64,000 nucleotides of DNA, from positions 1 to 64,000 of the forward strand of contig JAEUJW010000079.1 of NCBI GenBank assembly GCA_016793465.1, written 5' to 3'. The notes under the pieces are model-generated. The model was given only the letters and a program-made list of their open reading frames with translations. It ran no database searches and had not been told where the DNA came from. A program made the translations under genes and the position numbers. Positions 31,235-40,079 of this stretch are shown one piece after another. How positions within the stretch are numbered: position 1 is the stretch's first letter; every line of letters begins with the position of its first letter. Origin of the DNA: Myxococcales bacterium. GTDB lineage: Bacteria > Myxococcota > Polyangia > Nannocystales > Nannocystaceae.

Positions 31235-31690
31235 TCACTTGTTGGAGGGGACCCAGGTCTGGGTGCGGAAGAACGGGCCGAGGTAGCCGCGGATCTTGAT
31301 CTTGCCGCCGTCCATCCAGATCTTGCAGCGGTAGGTCTTGTTCTTCTCGGGGTCGAAGACCTTGCCGCCCTCCCAGGTGCCGTCGCCGTCGGCGTCGCTG
31401 AGGCCCCACACGACGACCATGCCCTCGATGGGGGCCATGTAGTCGTCGCCCTCGCACTTTTCACACTTGGCGCCGGGCCTCAGGAGGAGCTGCTTGACGA
31501 CGCCATAGAGCTTGCCCTCGACCTCGTAGACCCGGACGATGGACTTGGTCTCGCCGGTTTCGTCGTCGATGGTCGCCCAGTTGCCGTGGGGGGTGGTGCG
31601 GGCGGCGGCGAGGTCCGCGGCGACCACGGTGGTGGCGGAGAGGGTCAGGGCGGCGGCGACGGAGAGGGTCAACTTGTTGAAGATGCGCAT
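31235..31690 (-). CDS. DUF2147 exported protein
   Basis: 151 aa with a signal peptide ('LSVAAALTLSATTVVAA'). The mature part follows the DUF2147 pattern: 'GNWATIDDETGETKSIV', a CxxC ('CEKCEGDD'), 'DPEKNKTYRCKI', and 'RGYLGPFFRTQTW' at the end. Members are periplasmic lipocalin-like proteins of unclear function. A GAGGA ribosome-binding site precedes the ATG, and TACACT lies about 27 nt upstream. Confidence 0.85.
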   Translation of the reverse strand: MRIFNKLTLSVAAALTLSATTVVAADLAAARTTPHGNWATIDDETGETKSIVRVYEVEGKLYGVVKQLLLRPGAKCEKCEGDDYMAPIEGMVVVWGLSDADGDGTWEGGKVFDPEKNKTYRCKIWMDGGKIKIRGYLGPFFRTQTWVPSNK

Positions 31691-31857
31691 CGAAATTTGT
31701 CCTCGACGGGTGACGGCCCAGTGTACCGCGACCGGGCGAACGCGCGAACGGCGGTGGGGCCATGGACTGCTTCCGCCGGCCGGGATTCAACGCCGGCGGC
31801 AAATTGTCTGCCTGGTCCTTCGGGCCTGAATTGGGCTTGGGGTACACTCCGGCCGCC

Positions 31858-34503
31858 TTGGGCCCGGAGATCCTCATCGTCGGCGACCGAACCCAGCGGG
31901 GGAGCCTGCTTCCGCGGGTTCAGGACCTCGGTTACCTGGTGACGCCGGTCCGTGAGCGGGAACTGACCGCCCGGGTCGAGGCGAACCCCGCACCGGTTGC
32001 GGTCCTGATCTGCCTCGGGGAGGACGACCCCGAGGACCTCATCGACGCGGTCCGGCGCGGGCGGGACGACGTTCCGGTGATCCTCTACGGGAGCCTGGGC
32101 GGGGCGATCCACGATCTCGCGGACGTGCTTGAGCTGGGGGCGGACCATTTTTTGGCGGAGCCCGTGGGCGACGAGGAGCTCGCCAGCGTGCTCGCAGAAC
32201 TGGCCGGGCCCGGCGGGGCCAGGGACGAGGACGACGGGCGTGAGGAGGAGCTCGAATCCGTGCTGCCGGTCACACCGGTGCTGCCGGGGAGCGCGGGGCT
32301 GACGTCCGCGCCGTCCGGGGCGGCGGGTGAGCCGGGCGATCCGATGCTCGGGCGGCTGCATCGCACGCTCGAGATCCTGGCGGCTCGCCTGCAGCCGGAG
32401 GAGGAAGAAGGTGACCGCGACGCGATCGAGCTGGCGGAGCTCGGGCTCGACGCGGTGCCGGATGTCGACGCGGGGGCCGGGCAGGAGGAGCTCGACCCGG
32501 ACCGCGCGCGCCGCGAGACCAGCGACCCGGCGGCCCCGCGCCGGCCCGAGACGACGCTCCGCCTGGCGCGCGAGCCGAGCGGGCCGCGACGCGCGGCGCC
32601 GACGCGCACGCCCGGGCGACCGGCTGTCCGCGAGGACAGGCCGGGCGCGACGGTGCGGCTGGGGACGGGGCGGGAGCGGGGGCTCGAGGACAGGGCGCGG
32701 GCGGGTGAGGTGCGCGGGGCGCCCGGGACGACGGCGCGGCTCGGAGCAGGGCGCGAGGGTGTCCGGGAGGACAGGTCGCGGGGTGGTGAGGTTCGCGGGG
32801 ATGTCCGGGAGGACAGGTCGCGGGCGGGTGAGGTTCACGGGGCGCCGGGGACGACGGTGCGGCTCGGGGCGGGGCGGGGGGATGTTCGAACTGGGGCGGG
32901 GCGCGAGGATGTCCGGGAGGACAGGTCGGGCGCGCGAGCGGACGAGGAGCGCGGGGCGCCGGGGACGACGGCGCGGCTCGGGGCGGGGCGCGGTGATGTC
33001 CGGGAGGACAGGTCGGGCGCGCGAGCGGACGAGGAGCGCGGGGGGCCGGGGACGACGGCGTGGTTGACGATGCGGCGGGAGGATGTCCGGGAGGACAGGT
33101 CGGTGTCCGGGCGCGGTGAGGATGTCCGGGAGGAAAGGTCGCGGGCGCGGGCGGACGAGGAGCGCGGTGGGCCGGGGACGACGGCGCGGTTGACGATGCG
33201 ACGGGAGGATGTCCGGGAGGACAGGTCGGTGTCCGGGCGCGGTGAAGCTGCCCGGGAGGACAGGTCGGGATCCGGGCGCGTTGAAGCTGTCCGGGAGGAC
33301 AGGTCGGGGTCGTGGTCCAGGATGGCGGCGCCGCGGGTGGGGCGGGGCGAAGATGGCCGGGCGGACAGGTCGGAGGCGGCGCGTGAGGGCGGGGCGGGTG
33401 TCCGCAGGGACAGGTCGGAGCTCGCCGAGGGGCGCGGGGGCGATCCGCCGGCGTCGAACGAGGTGACCGCACGGGTGCACGTGCGGCGCGACGTCGCCGC
33501 GTTGCGGCCGGCGACGGGCGAGGCGCTGGCGGGGCTCGAGGTTGTCGAGCGGCTGGCGCGGCTGCATCGCCAGCGGTGGACCGGACGGGTGACGATCGGG
33601 TTCACGGGCGGGGCGATGAAGGAGGTGTGGTGGCGCTCGGGCGAGCCGGTGTTCGCCACCAGCACGGCGGCGACCGACGGGCTGGTGGCGCGGCTGGTGG
33701 CGCGAGGGCTGATCGGGCGGGCCGAGGCGGCGGGGCTGCAGGTCGACGGCGAGCTGGCCGCGGCGGCGCGGCGGCTGGTCGCGGCCGGGTTAATTAAACC
33801 GAGGGAGCAGGGGGAGGCGATCCGCGACGTGGTCGAGTCGATCGTGCTGTCGCTGTGCAGCGACGGGGCGGCGCGCTGGGCGAGCGACGCGGCGGGGCCG
33901 CCGATGACGGTGACGATCGGTGCGCCGGTGATCACCCTGCTGGCCCGCGGGACGCGGCTCGGGATGAGCGAGGCGCGCCTGCGCGAGGGGCTGGCCGAGA
34001 CGACATGTCTGCAAGTTCAGGTCGAGGACGCGCGCGGGCTGGCGCTGGCGCTCGCGGACCCGGAGGCGAAGGCGTGGCTGCCGCTGCTGGACGGGAGCCG
34101 CAGCCTGGCAGAGCTGGTGGCCGAGGACGGGATCGAGGCGCGGCCGCTGTGGGTGGCGGGCTGCGTGCTGCTGGCGCTGGGGCAGGCGACCGAGGTCGAC
34201 GCCGGGGCGTCTCTGGTGGCGATCGACCGCCGGCGTGTGCATGACCGGCTCGAGCTGGCGCAGGCGGCGGACTACTTCAGCCTGCTCGGGCTGACGCGCT
34301 CGGCGAGCCGCGCCGAGGTGGTGCGCGCGCACGCGGATCTGCGGGCGACGTTCGCGGCGGAGCGGCTCGAGCCGGCGTCGCGCGCGGCGCTCGCCGAGGA
34401 CCTGCGCGAGCTGCAGGCGGCCCTCGACGAGGCGCGCGACGTGCTGCTCGACGAGGCGCTGCGGGCGGCGTACGCGGCGCGGCTGGCGGAGGACGAGGAG
34501 TGA
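31858..34503 (+). CDS. DUF4388 (PATAN) protein with receiver-like N-terminus and J-like C-terminus
   Basis: 881 aa from a TTG at 31858, chosen because TACACT lies 9 nt upstream. Residues 1-115 resemble a response-regulator receiver ('ILIVGDRTQRGSLLPRVQDL'). Residues about 255-520 are a charged repeat region with some 13 variants of 'VREDRS', encoded by DNA that contains nine copies of TGTCC-N4-GGACA. Then comes a DUF4388 domain ('RQRWTGRVTIGFTGGAMKEV') and, from residue 803, a DnaJ-like segment ('ADYFSLLGLTRSASRAEVVR') in which HPD is replaced by HAD, so Hsp70 stimulation is doubtful. Likely a cytosolic signalling scaffold. Confidence 0.8.
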   Translation: MGPEILIVGDRTQRGSLLPRVQDLGYLVTPVRERELTARVEANPAPVAVLICLGEDDPEDLIDAVRRGRDDVPVILYGSLGGAIHDLADVLELGADHFLAEPVGDEELASVLAELAGPGGARDEDDGREEELESVLPVTPVLPGSAGLTSAPSGAAGEPGDPMLGRLHRTLEILAARLQPEEEEGDRDAIELAELGLDAVPDVDAGAGQEELDPDRARRETSDPAAPRRPETTLRLAREPSGPRRAAPTRTPGRPAVREDRPGATVRLGTGRERGLEDRARAGEVRGAPGTTARLGAGREGVREDRSRGGEVRGDVREDRSRAGEVHGAPGTTVRLGAGRGDVRTGAGREDVREDRSGARADEERGAPGTTARLGAGRGDVREDRSGARADEERGGPGTTAWLTMRREDVREDRSVSGRGEDVREERSRARADEERGGPGTTARLTMRREDVREDRSVSGRGEAAREDRSGSGRVEAVREDRSGSWSRMAAPRVGRGEDGRADRSEAAREGGAGVRRDRSELAEGRGGDPPASNEVTARVHVRRDVAALRPATGEALAGLEVVERLARLHRQRWTGRVTIGFTGGAMKEVWWRSGEPVFATSTAATDGLVARLVARGLIGRAEAAGLQVDGELAAAARRLVAAGLIKPREQGEAIRDVVESIVLSLCSDGAARWASDAAGPPMTVTIGAPVITLLARGTRLGMSEARLREGLAETTCLQVQVEDARGLALALADPEAKAWLPLLDGSRSLAELVAEDGIEARPLWVAGCVLLALGQATEVDAGASLVAIDRRRVHDRLELAQAADYFSLLGLTRSASRAEVVRAHADLRATFAAERLEPASRAALAEDLRELQAALDEARDVLLDEALRAAYAARLAEDEE
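32624..33412 (+). repeat. Nine palindromes TGTCC-N4-GGACA inside the DUF4388 gene
   Basis: Perfect copies begin at 32625, 32760, 32802, 32910, 32997, 33084, 33210, 33288 and 33399. Most have GGGA as the spacer and are followed by GGTCG. Near copies with one change are at about 33123, 33249 and 33354. Spacing varies from about 40 to 135 nt but keeps the reading frame. Confidence 0.85.
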
Positions 34504-34860
34504 GCGCGGAGGAGTTCGCCGGCCAGCACGCGAGAGGCGGCCGGCGGAGGACGAGCAGCGAGCGCGAAGAAGTTCGCCGATCAGCACGCGAAAGGCGGCT
34601 GGCAGACGAGCGACGAGATGGGTGCGTCGCGCGGGTCACGCGGCGGACGGGCGGACATCTGCGAGCGGGTGGCTGGCGGATGAGCGACGAGATGGGTGCG
34701 TCGCGCGGGTCATGCGGCGGACGGGCGACGTGGTCGGGGTGGCTGGCAGACGAGCGACGAGATGGGTGCGTCGCGCGAGTCATGCGGCGGACGGGCGGAG
34801 AGCTGCGAGCGGGTGGCCGGCGGACGAGCGACGCGGGCGTGATGGGCGGACAGGACGGAT
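34479..34860 (+). repeat. Tandem repeats that include the stop codon of the DUF4388 gene
   Basis: Two 58-bp units begin at 34479 and 34537 (GCGGCTGGCGGAGGACGAGG and GCGGCCGGCGGAGGACGAGC). Unit one contains the gene's TGA (34501-34503); in unit two it reads CGA. From 34595 the array changes into 70-74-bp units with starts near 34598, 34672, 34742 and 34816, sharing the core GACGAGATGGGTGCGTCGCG. No gene is supported in this interval. Confidence 0.8.
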
Positions 34861-34902
34861 GCGGTTCACGGAGGACGATGTATGCGCGAGGGAGCTGATG
34901 CG

Positions 34903-35874
34903 GTGAGGTTGCGGGCGGGGTTCATGGGGTCGCCGGAGTTCGCGGAGGCGAGCATGCGGGCGGTGGCGCGGGCTTGCGACCTGCGGGTGGTGGTGACGCA
35001 GCCGGATCGGCCGGCGGGGCGGGGGCGCAAGCTTGTGCCCCCGGCGGTCAAGGCGGCGGCGATCGAGCTGGGGGTGCCGGTGTTGCAGCCGGTCAAGGTG
35101 CGCGACGGGACGCTGCGGGAGCAGCTCCGCGGGCACGCGCTCGACGTGATCGTGGTGGCGGCGTACGGCCGGATCTTGCCGCGCGACATCCTCGAGCTGC
35201 CGCCGCTCGGGTGCATCAACGTGCACGCGTCGCTGCTGCCGCGCTGGCGCGGGGCGGCGCCGATCCAGCGGGCCATCCTGGCGGGCGACGCGGACACGGG
35301 GATCACGATCATGCAGATGGACGAAGGGCTCGACACCGGGGCGATCCACCGCATGGTGCGCACGCCGATCGACCCGCTCGAGACGTCGGGGCAGCTGTTC
35401 GAACGGCTGGCGGGGATCGGCGCCGAGGTGCTCGAAGAATTCTTGCGGGAGCTGCCGGCGGTGGCGCCTCCGCGGGCGCAGGAGCCGGATGGCATGGTCC
35501 TGGCGCCGATGCTGAGCAAGCAGGAGGGGCTGACGCGGTGGGCCGCTTCGGCGCGGGCGGTGGTCGATCATGTCCGCGGGATGGACCCGTGGCCGGGCGC
35601 GTTCACCGGGCGGGCGGGCGCGATTATTAAATTGTTCGGGGCGGCGCCTTCGGGGCGGGCGCGGCCGGCGGAGGCCCGGCCGGGGCAGGTGCTCGGGGTG
35701 GACCGCGAGGGCATGCACGTGGCCTGCGGCGAGGGGGCGGTGCGGGTGGCGGAGCTGCAGATCGTCGGGGGGAAGCGCATGCCGGCCTCGGCGTACGCGG
35801 CGGGCCGGCCGTTCGCGGCCGGCGAGGCGCTCGCGGATCCGCCCGCGGAGAATGCAGACAGCGCGGAGGGATGA
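34903..35874 (+). CDS. fmt: Methionyl-tRNA formyltransferase
   Basis: 323 aa from a GTG at 34903, which has GAGGGAG 9 nt upstream and gives 'MRLRAGFMGSPEFA', matching the family's start; an ATG seven codons earlier is also possible. It formylates initiator Met-tRNA. The catalytic motif is 'NVHASLLPRWRGAAPIQRAI' with His and the later Asp of 'DTGITIMQMDEGLDTGAI'. The C-terminal OB-like domain is present. It is not next to def or priA as in many genomes. A rare-codon islet lies at 35623-35633. Confidence 0.95.
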   Translation: MRLRAGFMGSPEFAEASMRAVARACDLRVVVTQPDRPAGRGRKLVPPAVKAAAIELGVPVLQPVKVRDGTLREQLRGHALDVIVVAAYGRILPRDILELPPLGCINVHASLLPRWRGAAPIQRAILAGDADTGITIMQMDEGLDTGAIHRMVRTPIDPLETSGQLFERLAGIGAEVLEEFLRELPAVAPPRAQEPDGMVLAPMLSKQEGLTRWAASARAVVDHVRGMDPWPGAFTGRAGAIIKLFGAAPSGRARPAEARPGQVLGVDREGMHVACGEGAVRVAELQIVGGKRMPASAYAAGRPFAAGEALADPPAENADSAEG

Positions 35875-36117
35875 GCGGAGGTCGGGGCGGGGTGAGCAGA
35901 GGGCGGAGGAGGCGGGCGGCGTGAGGCGCGGAGGGTCGAGGAGGCGGCGGGCGGCGTGAGGCGCGGAGGTCGAGGAGGGCGGCGTGAGGCGCGGAGGGTC
36001 GAGGAGGCGGACGTGGGGAGGCGGCGGGAGGCGCGGGGGTGAGGCTGTGGGTGGGGCCGATGGCGCGCGGCGGGGGCGGACGGCGAGGACGTGCGTCCGC
36101 GGGGTGTAGTCTGGCTT
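35875..36117 (+). repeat. Intergenic short tandem repeats after fmt
   Basis: About 240 nt without a gene. Between roughly 35900 and 36020 a unit of about 30-38 bp (GGCGGCGTGAGGCGCGGAGG followed by GTCGAGGAGG) occurs three times with small changes. The first bases after the stop (GAGCGGAGGTCGG) resemble the unit. Confidence 0.65.
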
Positions 36118-36141
36118 TATAGACATGTCTCTTCGGACATG
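36118..36141 (+). promoter_or_regulatory. Possible -10 box and operator before the kinase gene
   Basis: TATAGA (36118-36123) without a good -35, followed at once by the perfect inverted repeat CATGTC-TCTTCG-GACATG (36124-36141) about 40 nt before the start. A repressor or activator could bind there. Confidence 0.35.
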
Positions 36142-36179
36142 CGCTTGACACTGCGGGCGGCGGCGGAGAAGCATGAGGC

Positions 36180-38540
36180 ATGCCCGCGAGCTTCGATCCG
36201 ACGGAGCCGCAATTGACTGCACGGCCGGCGGAGTCCGGGTCGGCAGGCGCGGGGGCGCCGGGGTCGCTGGTGGGGGAGGTGCTGGCGGGGCGCTACGCGC
36301 TGACGCACCTGCTCGGGAGCGGGGGGATGGGGGCGGTGTACCGCGGGCACGACCGGGAGCTCGACGAGGTCGTGGCGGTGAAGGTGCTGCACGCGGAGGT
36401 GGCGGCGGTGCCGGGTATGCTCGAGAACTTCCGCGGCGAGGTGAAGCTGGCGCGGCGGGTGACGCACCGCAACGTGGCGCGGACGTTCGAGTTCGGGGAG
36501 CACCGGGGGCTGCGGTTCTTGACGATGGAGTTCATCCGCGGGGAGGCGCTGACGCACCTGGTGCGGCAGGGGCCGCTGTCGCTGCGACGGGCGGCGGTCA
36601 TCGGCGCGGAGATCTGCGACGCGCTGGCGGCGGCGCACGCGGCGGGGATCGTGCATCGCGACATCAAGCCCGACAACGTGCTGCTGACGGCGGACCGGGT
36701 GGTGGTGACGGACTTCGGGATCGCCCGCAGCAGCGTCGACGAGCCGCTGCGCACCGGCACGCCGATGGGCACGCCGACGTACATGGCGCCCGAGCAGGTG
36801 CTGGGCGGGCCGGCGACGGCGCAGACGGACCTCTATGCGCTGGGGGCGACGCTGTTCGAGCTGCTGACGGGGCAGCCGCCGTGGAGCGGAGAGGGTGCGT
36901 ACGCGGTGGCGCTGCGGCGGTTGCAGGAGGCGCCGCCGGACCCGCGGACGCTGCGGCCCGAGCTGCCGCCGAGCGCGGCCGAGGTGGTGCTGCGCTGCAT
37001 GGCCCAGGCGCCGGAGGACCGGTTCGCCAGCGCGCAGGAGGTGGCCGCGCTGCTGCGCGGGCTGCGGGACGAGGCGCGGGCGACGACGGGGGTGACGCCG
37101 GTGCCGGCGACGCGCGAGTCGGTGGCGGCGACGCCGGTGCCGAAGGTGCTGGCGGTCATGCCGTTCCGCAGCCAGGGCGTGGATGACTATCTGGTCGAGG
37201 GGCTGGCGGAGGACCTGCTGGACGCGCTGTCGAGCCTGCGCGGCGTGCGGGTGCTGGCGCGCGGGGCGACGCTGCGGTTCCGCGGGCAGGAGCGCGACGC
37301 GCAGGAGGTCGGCAAGCAGCTGCGGGCCGACGTGGTGGTCGAGGGCTCGCTGCGCAAGACGCCGGCGAAGCTGCGGGTGACGCTGCGGATGATCGAGGTG
37401 GCGACCGGGATTCAGTCGTGGTCGGGGCGCTGGGACGTGCTGCCGGAGGAGGTGCTGGGCGTGCAGGACGCGGCGGCGCGGGCGATCACCGAGGCGCTGG
37501 CGCCGGGGGCGAGCGTGGCCGCGGCGCCGGCGCTCGAGGACGCGGAGGCGGTGGCGCTGTACCTGCGCGGGCGCCAGCTCGGCAATCAGCTGAGCGGGCC
37601 GGCCAACGAGTCGGCGATCGACCTGTTCGAGCTGGCGCTGGCGCGGGCGCCGAACAACCCGCGGATCATGTCGAGCCTGAGCCGGGCGCTGGTGCGGCGG
37701 ACGTTCTACGGCTCGCGGCTCAGCGAGGAGGTGATCCTGCGGGCGCGGGCGCTGGCCGAGGGGGCGATCGCGCGGGCGCCGTCGTTCGGCGAGCCGTACC
37801 TGGCGGCCGGGCTGCTGGCGCTGCACGACAACGACGGGATCGCGGCGATGCGGGCGGCCCGGGCCGCGGTGGCCCGCGCGCCCAACCTGGCCGACGCGCA
37901 CGAGCTGCTCGGGCGGCTGTTGATGGAGACCGGGCGGATCCCCGAGGCGCGGCGGCGGTTCGAGACGGCGCTGACGATCGACCCGAACCTCGCGCGCGTG
38001 ATGTGGGAGCAGATCCGGATCGCGGCGCTCGCCGGCGACTGGGACGAGCAGCAGCGGCTGCTCGCGGCGGCGACGACCCCGGAGCACGACGCGCGCGGGG
38101 CCTGGCTGTTTCAGGCGCGCTACGCGGCGTGGCGGCGCGACGTCCCGCGGCTGGCGGAGGTCGACCGGGCGTTCACCGAGGTGCAGGACCTGGTGCCGCA
38201 GGCGGGCGCGCTGGTGCGGAGGGTGATCGACGCGTACCGCGGGCAGATCGGGCTCGACGACGCGCTGGCGTGGATCGACATGGTGATCGGCAACTACCCG
38301 CTGGGGCTGCGGATCAGCCAGTGGCTGCTGCAGCACGAGGCGGAGATCGCCGGCTATCACGGCCGGCCGGAGACCGTCGTGGCGGTGGTGCGGCGGCTCG
38401 ACGGGTTCGGGTTCTTCGACGTCGACTGGCTCGACCGCTGCCCGCTGCTGGCCGCGGCGCGCGGGCTGCCGGGGTTCGCGGCGCTGCGGGCGAGCGTGCG
38501 GGCGCGGGCCGACGCGATCGTCGACGCGATGTGGGGCTGA
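36180..38540 (+). CDS. Ser/Thr protein kinase with TolB-like and TPR-like domains
   Basis: 786 aa. Kinase domain at about residues 40-300: 'LLGSGGMGAVYRG', 'VVAVKVLH', 'IVHRDIKPDNVLL', 'VVTDFGIARS', 'TYMAPEQ'. Residues about 320-425 match the TolB/FlgO-like N-terminal module found in CadC-type and cyclase regulators ('VMPFRSQGVDDYLVEGLAED', 'RADVVVEGSLRKTPAKLRVT'). The remainder is a helical TPR-like array with 'LLGRLLMETGRIPEARRRFE'. No membrane helix. Its stop lies 4 nt from the convergent phosphorylase gene. Confidence 0.9.
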   Translation: MPASFDPTEPQLTARPAESGSAGAGAPGSLVGEVLAGRYALTHLLGSGGMGAVYRGHDRELDEVVAVKVLHAEVAAVPGMLENFRGEVKLARRVTHRNVARTFEFGEHRGLRFLTMEFIRGEALTHLVRQGPLSLRRAAVIGAEICDALAAAHAAGIVHRDIKPDNVLLTADRVVVTDFGIARSSVDEPLRTGTPMGTPTYMAPEQVLGGPATAQTDLYALGATLFELLTGQPPWSGEGAYAVALRRLQEAPPDPRTLRPELPPSAAEVVLRCMAQAPEDRFASAQEVAALLRGLRDEARATTGVTPVPATRESVAATPVPKVLAVMPFRSQGVDDYLVEGLAEDLLDALSSLRGVRVLARGATLRFRGQERDAQEVGKQLRADVVVEGSLRKTPAKLRVTLRMIEVATGIQSWSGRWDVLPEEVLGVQDAAARAITEALAPGASVAAAPALEDAEAVALYLRGRQLGNQLSGPANESAIDLFELALARAPNNPRIMSSLSRALVRRTFYGSRLSEEVILRARALAEGAIARAPSFGEPYLAAGLLALHDNDGIAAMRAARAAVARAPNLADAHELLGRLLMETGRIPEARRRFETALTIDPNLARVMWEQIRIAALAGDWDEQQRLLAAATTPEHDARGAWLFQARYAAWRRDVPRLAEVDRAFTEVQDLVPQAGALVRRVIDAYRGQIGLDDALAWIDMVIGNYPLGLRISQWLLQHEAEIAGYHGRPETVVAVVRRLDGFGFFDVDWLDRCPLLAAARGLPGFAALRASVRARADAIVDAMWG

Positions 38541-38544
38541 GCGG

Positions 38545-39384
38545 CTAGGGCTTCAGCGGGAGGCCGGGGTGCCAGACCGGGCGGTCGCCGCGGGCGCGGT
38601 CCATGGCGTCGAGGGTGTGCAGGGCCTCGAGGCCGGTGGTGACGCAGGCGAGCTCGGCGGCGTCCTTCTGCGCCGGGGTGATGAAGACGTTGTCGTGGCG
38701 GGTGGCGTAGATGGCACACACGGCGCCGGCCGGGAACCCGCGCAGGGCGGCGAGGGTGAGCAGGCACGACGTCTCCATCTCGAGGTTCTTGACGCCCTGC
38801 GCGGCGAGGCGAGCGACGATCTCCTGCTCGCGCGGCATGAAGCCGGGGAGCTTGCGGCCCTGGGCGCCGTAGAAGCCGGGCGCGGTGGCGGTGATGCCGA
38901 CGTGGAAGCGGTGGCCGAGGGTGTCGGCGGCAGCGGCGAGGGCGAGCACGGCCTGCGGGTCGGCGACGGCGGGGTAGCCCTCGTCGACGAAGAAGCGGGT
39001 GGTGTTCTCGAGGCGGACGGCGCCGTGGGAGATGACGAGGTCGCCGAGGTCGATGTCGGGCTGGAGGGCGCCGGCGCTGCCGCAGCGGACCATGAGCGGG
39101 CGCTCGACCAGCTGGCACAGCTCGACGACGGCGATCTCGGTGGGGCCGGCGCCCATGCCGGTGCCCATGACGGTGACGCGGAGGCCGCGGTGGAGGCCGG
39201 TGTAGCTGACGTACTCGCGGTTGCGGCGCTCGAGCTCGACCGCGTCGAAGAGGCCGGCGACGCGGGTGGCGCGGGCGGGGTCGCCGACCAGCATGATGGC
39301 GCGGGCGACCTCGCCGGGGGCGAGGCCGATGTGGTACTGGCGGCCGTGTTCGTCGTGGACGCGCTCGGCGGACTCGAAGGACAT
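38545..39384 (-). CDS. Nucleoside phosphorylase (uridine phosphorylase-like)
   Basis: 279 aa of the PNP/UDP family, which splits nucleosides with phosphate. Visible: 'IMLVGDPARATRVAG' (phosphate-binding Arg), 'MGTGMGAGPTEIAVVEL', 'RCGSAGALQPDIDLGDLVIS' and 'NLEMETSCLLTLAAL' (ribose-binding Glu). It lies 9 nt after deoC in the same operon: the phosphorylase releases (deoxy)ribose 1-phosphate and DeoC uses deoxyribose 5-phosphate, so this is a nucleoside salvage pair. Exact base preference is uncertain. Confidence 0.88.
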   Translation of the reverse strand: MSFESAERVHDEHGRQYHIGLAPGEVARAIMLVGDPARATRVAGLFDAVELERRNREYVSYTGLHRGLRVTVMGTGMGAGPTEIAVVELCQLVERPLMVRCGSAGALQPDIDLGDLVISHGAVRLENTTRFFVDEGYPAVADPQAVLALAAAADTLGHRFHVGITATAPGFYGAQGRKLPGFMPREQEIVARLAAQGVKNLEMETSCLLTLAALRGFPAGAVCAIYATRHDNVFITPAQKDAAELACVTTGLEALHTLDAMDRARGDRPVWHPGLPLKP

Positions 39385-39393
39385 GGCGCTCTT

Positions 39394-40062
39394 TTACTGG
39401 AGAGCGTCCCAGCCGTCGAGGATCGCCACGGAGCGGCTGGAGCCGAGGCGGTCGGCGCCGGCCGCGAGCATGGCGCGGGCGGTGGCGGCGTCGGAGACCC
39501 CGCCGGAGGCCTTGACGCCGAGGCCGGGGCCGACGGCGCGGCGCATGCGGGCGACGGCCTCGACGGTGGCGCCGCCGGGGCCGAAGCCGGTCGAGGTCTT
39601 GACGAACTTGACGCCGGCGTCGACGGCGACGGCGCAGGCCAGGTCGATCTCGTCGTCGGTCAGGAGCGCGGTCTCGAGGATGGCCTTGACGACGCGGCCC
39701 TCGGCGACGACCACGACCGAGGCCAGGTCGCGCAGGACGGCCTGGGCGTCGCCGTCCTTGAGGGCGCCGAGGTGGATGACGACGTCGAGCTCGTCGGCGC
39801 CGTCGGCGACCGCGAGGCAGGCCTCGGAGACCTTGACCGCGGACAGGTTGGCGCCGAGCGGGAAGCCGATCACCGTGCAGGTGGGGACCTGGCCCATGAG
39901 ACAGATGGTGGCGTGGGCGACGTGGGTCGGCGGGACGCACACGCTGGCGAACCCGTGGGTGCGCGCCTCGTCGCACAGGGCCTCGACCTGCGCGCGGGTG
40001 GTGCCCGGCTTCAGGAGGGTGTGGTCGATGAGGGCGGCGAGCTGGGAGCGGGTGAGCGACAT
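39394..40062 (-). CDS. deoC: Deoxyribose-phosphate aldolase
   Basis: 222 aa TIM-barrel aldolase that splits deoxyribose 5-phosphate into glyceraldehyde 3-phosphate and acetaldehyde. The Schiff-base Lys is in 'VKFVKTSTGFGPGG', the second active Lys in 'GVKASGGVS', and Asp in 'ELDVVIHLGALKDG'. The ATG at 40062 gives the standard start 'LAALIDHTLLKPGTT'. First gene of a two-gene salvage operon with the phosphorylase. Confidence 0.95.
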   Translation of the reverse strand: MSLTRSQLAALIDHTLLKPGTTRAQVEALCDEARTHGFASVCVPPTHVAHATICLMGQVPTCTVIGFPLGANLSAVKVSEACLAVADGADELDVVIHLGALKDGDAQAVLRDLASVVVVAEGRVVKAILETALLTDDEIDLACAVAVDAGVKFVKTSTGFGPGGATVEAVARMRRAVGPGLGVKASGGVSDAATARAMLAAGADRLGSSRSVAILDGWDALQ

Positions 40063-40079
40063 CGTGTCCTGCCCGCGGG

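Noticed and set aside
32624..33412. CRISPR-like or regulatory array in the DUF4388 gene
   Set aside because: Copies are irregularly spaced and keep a single open frame; treated as a coding repeat.
34504..34902. Small genes in the array between the DUF4388 gene and fmt
   Set aside because: All frames there are translations of tandem repeats, differ between copies by frameshifting lengths (58, 70 and 74 bp) and have no start signals.
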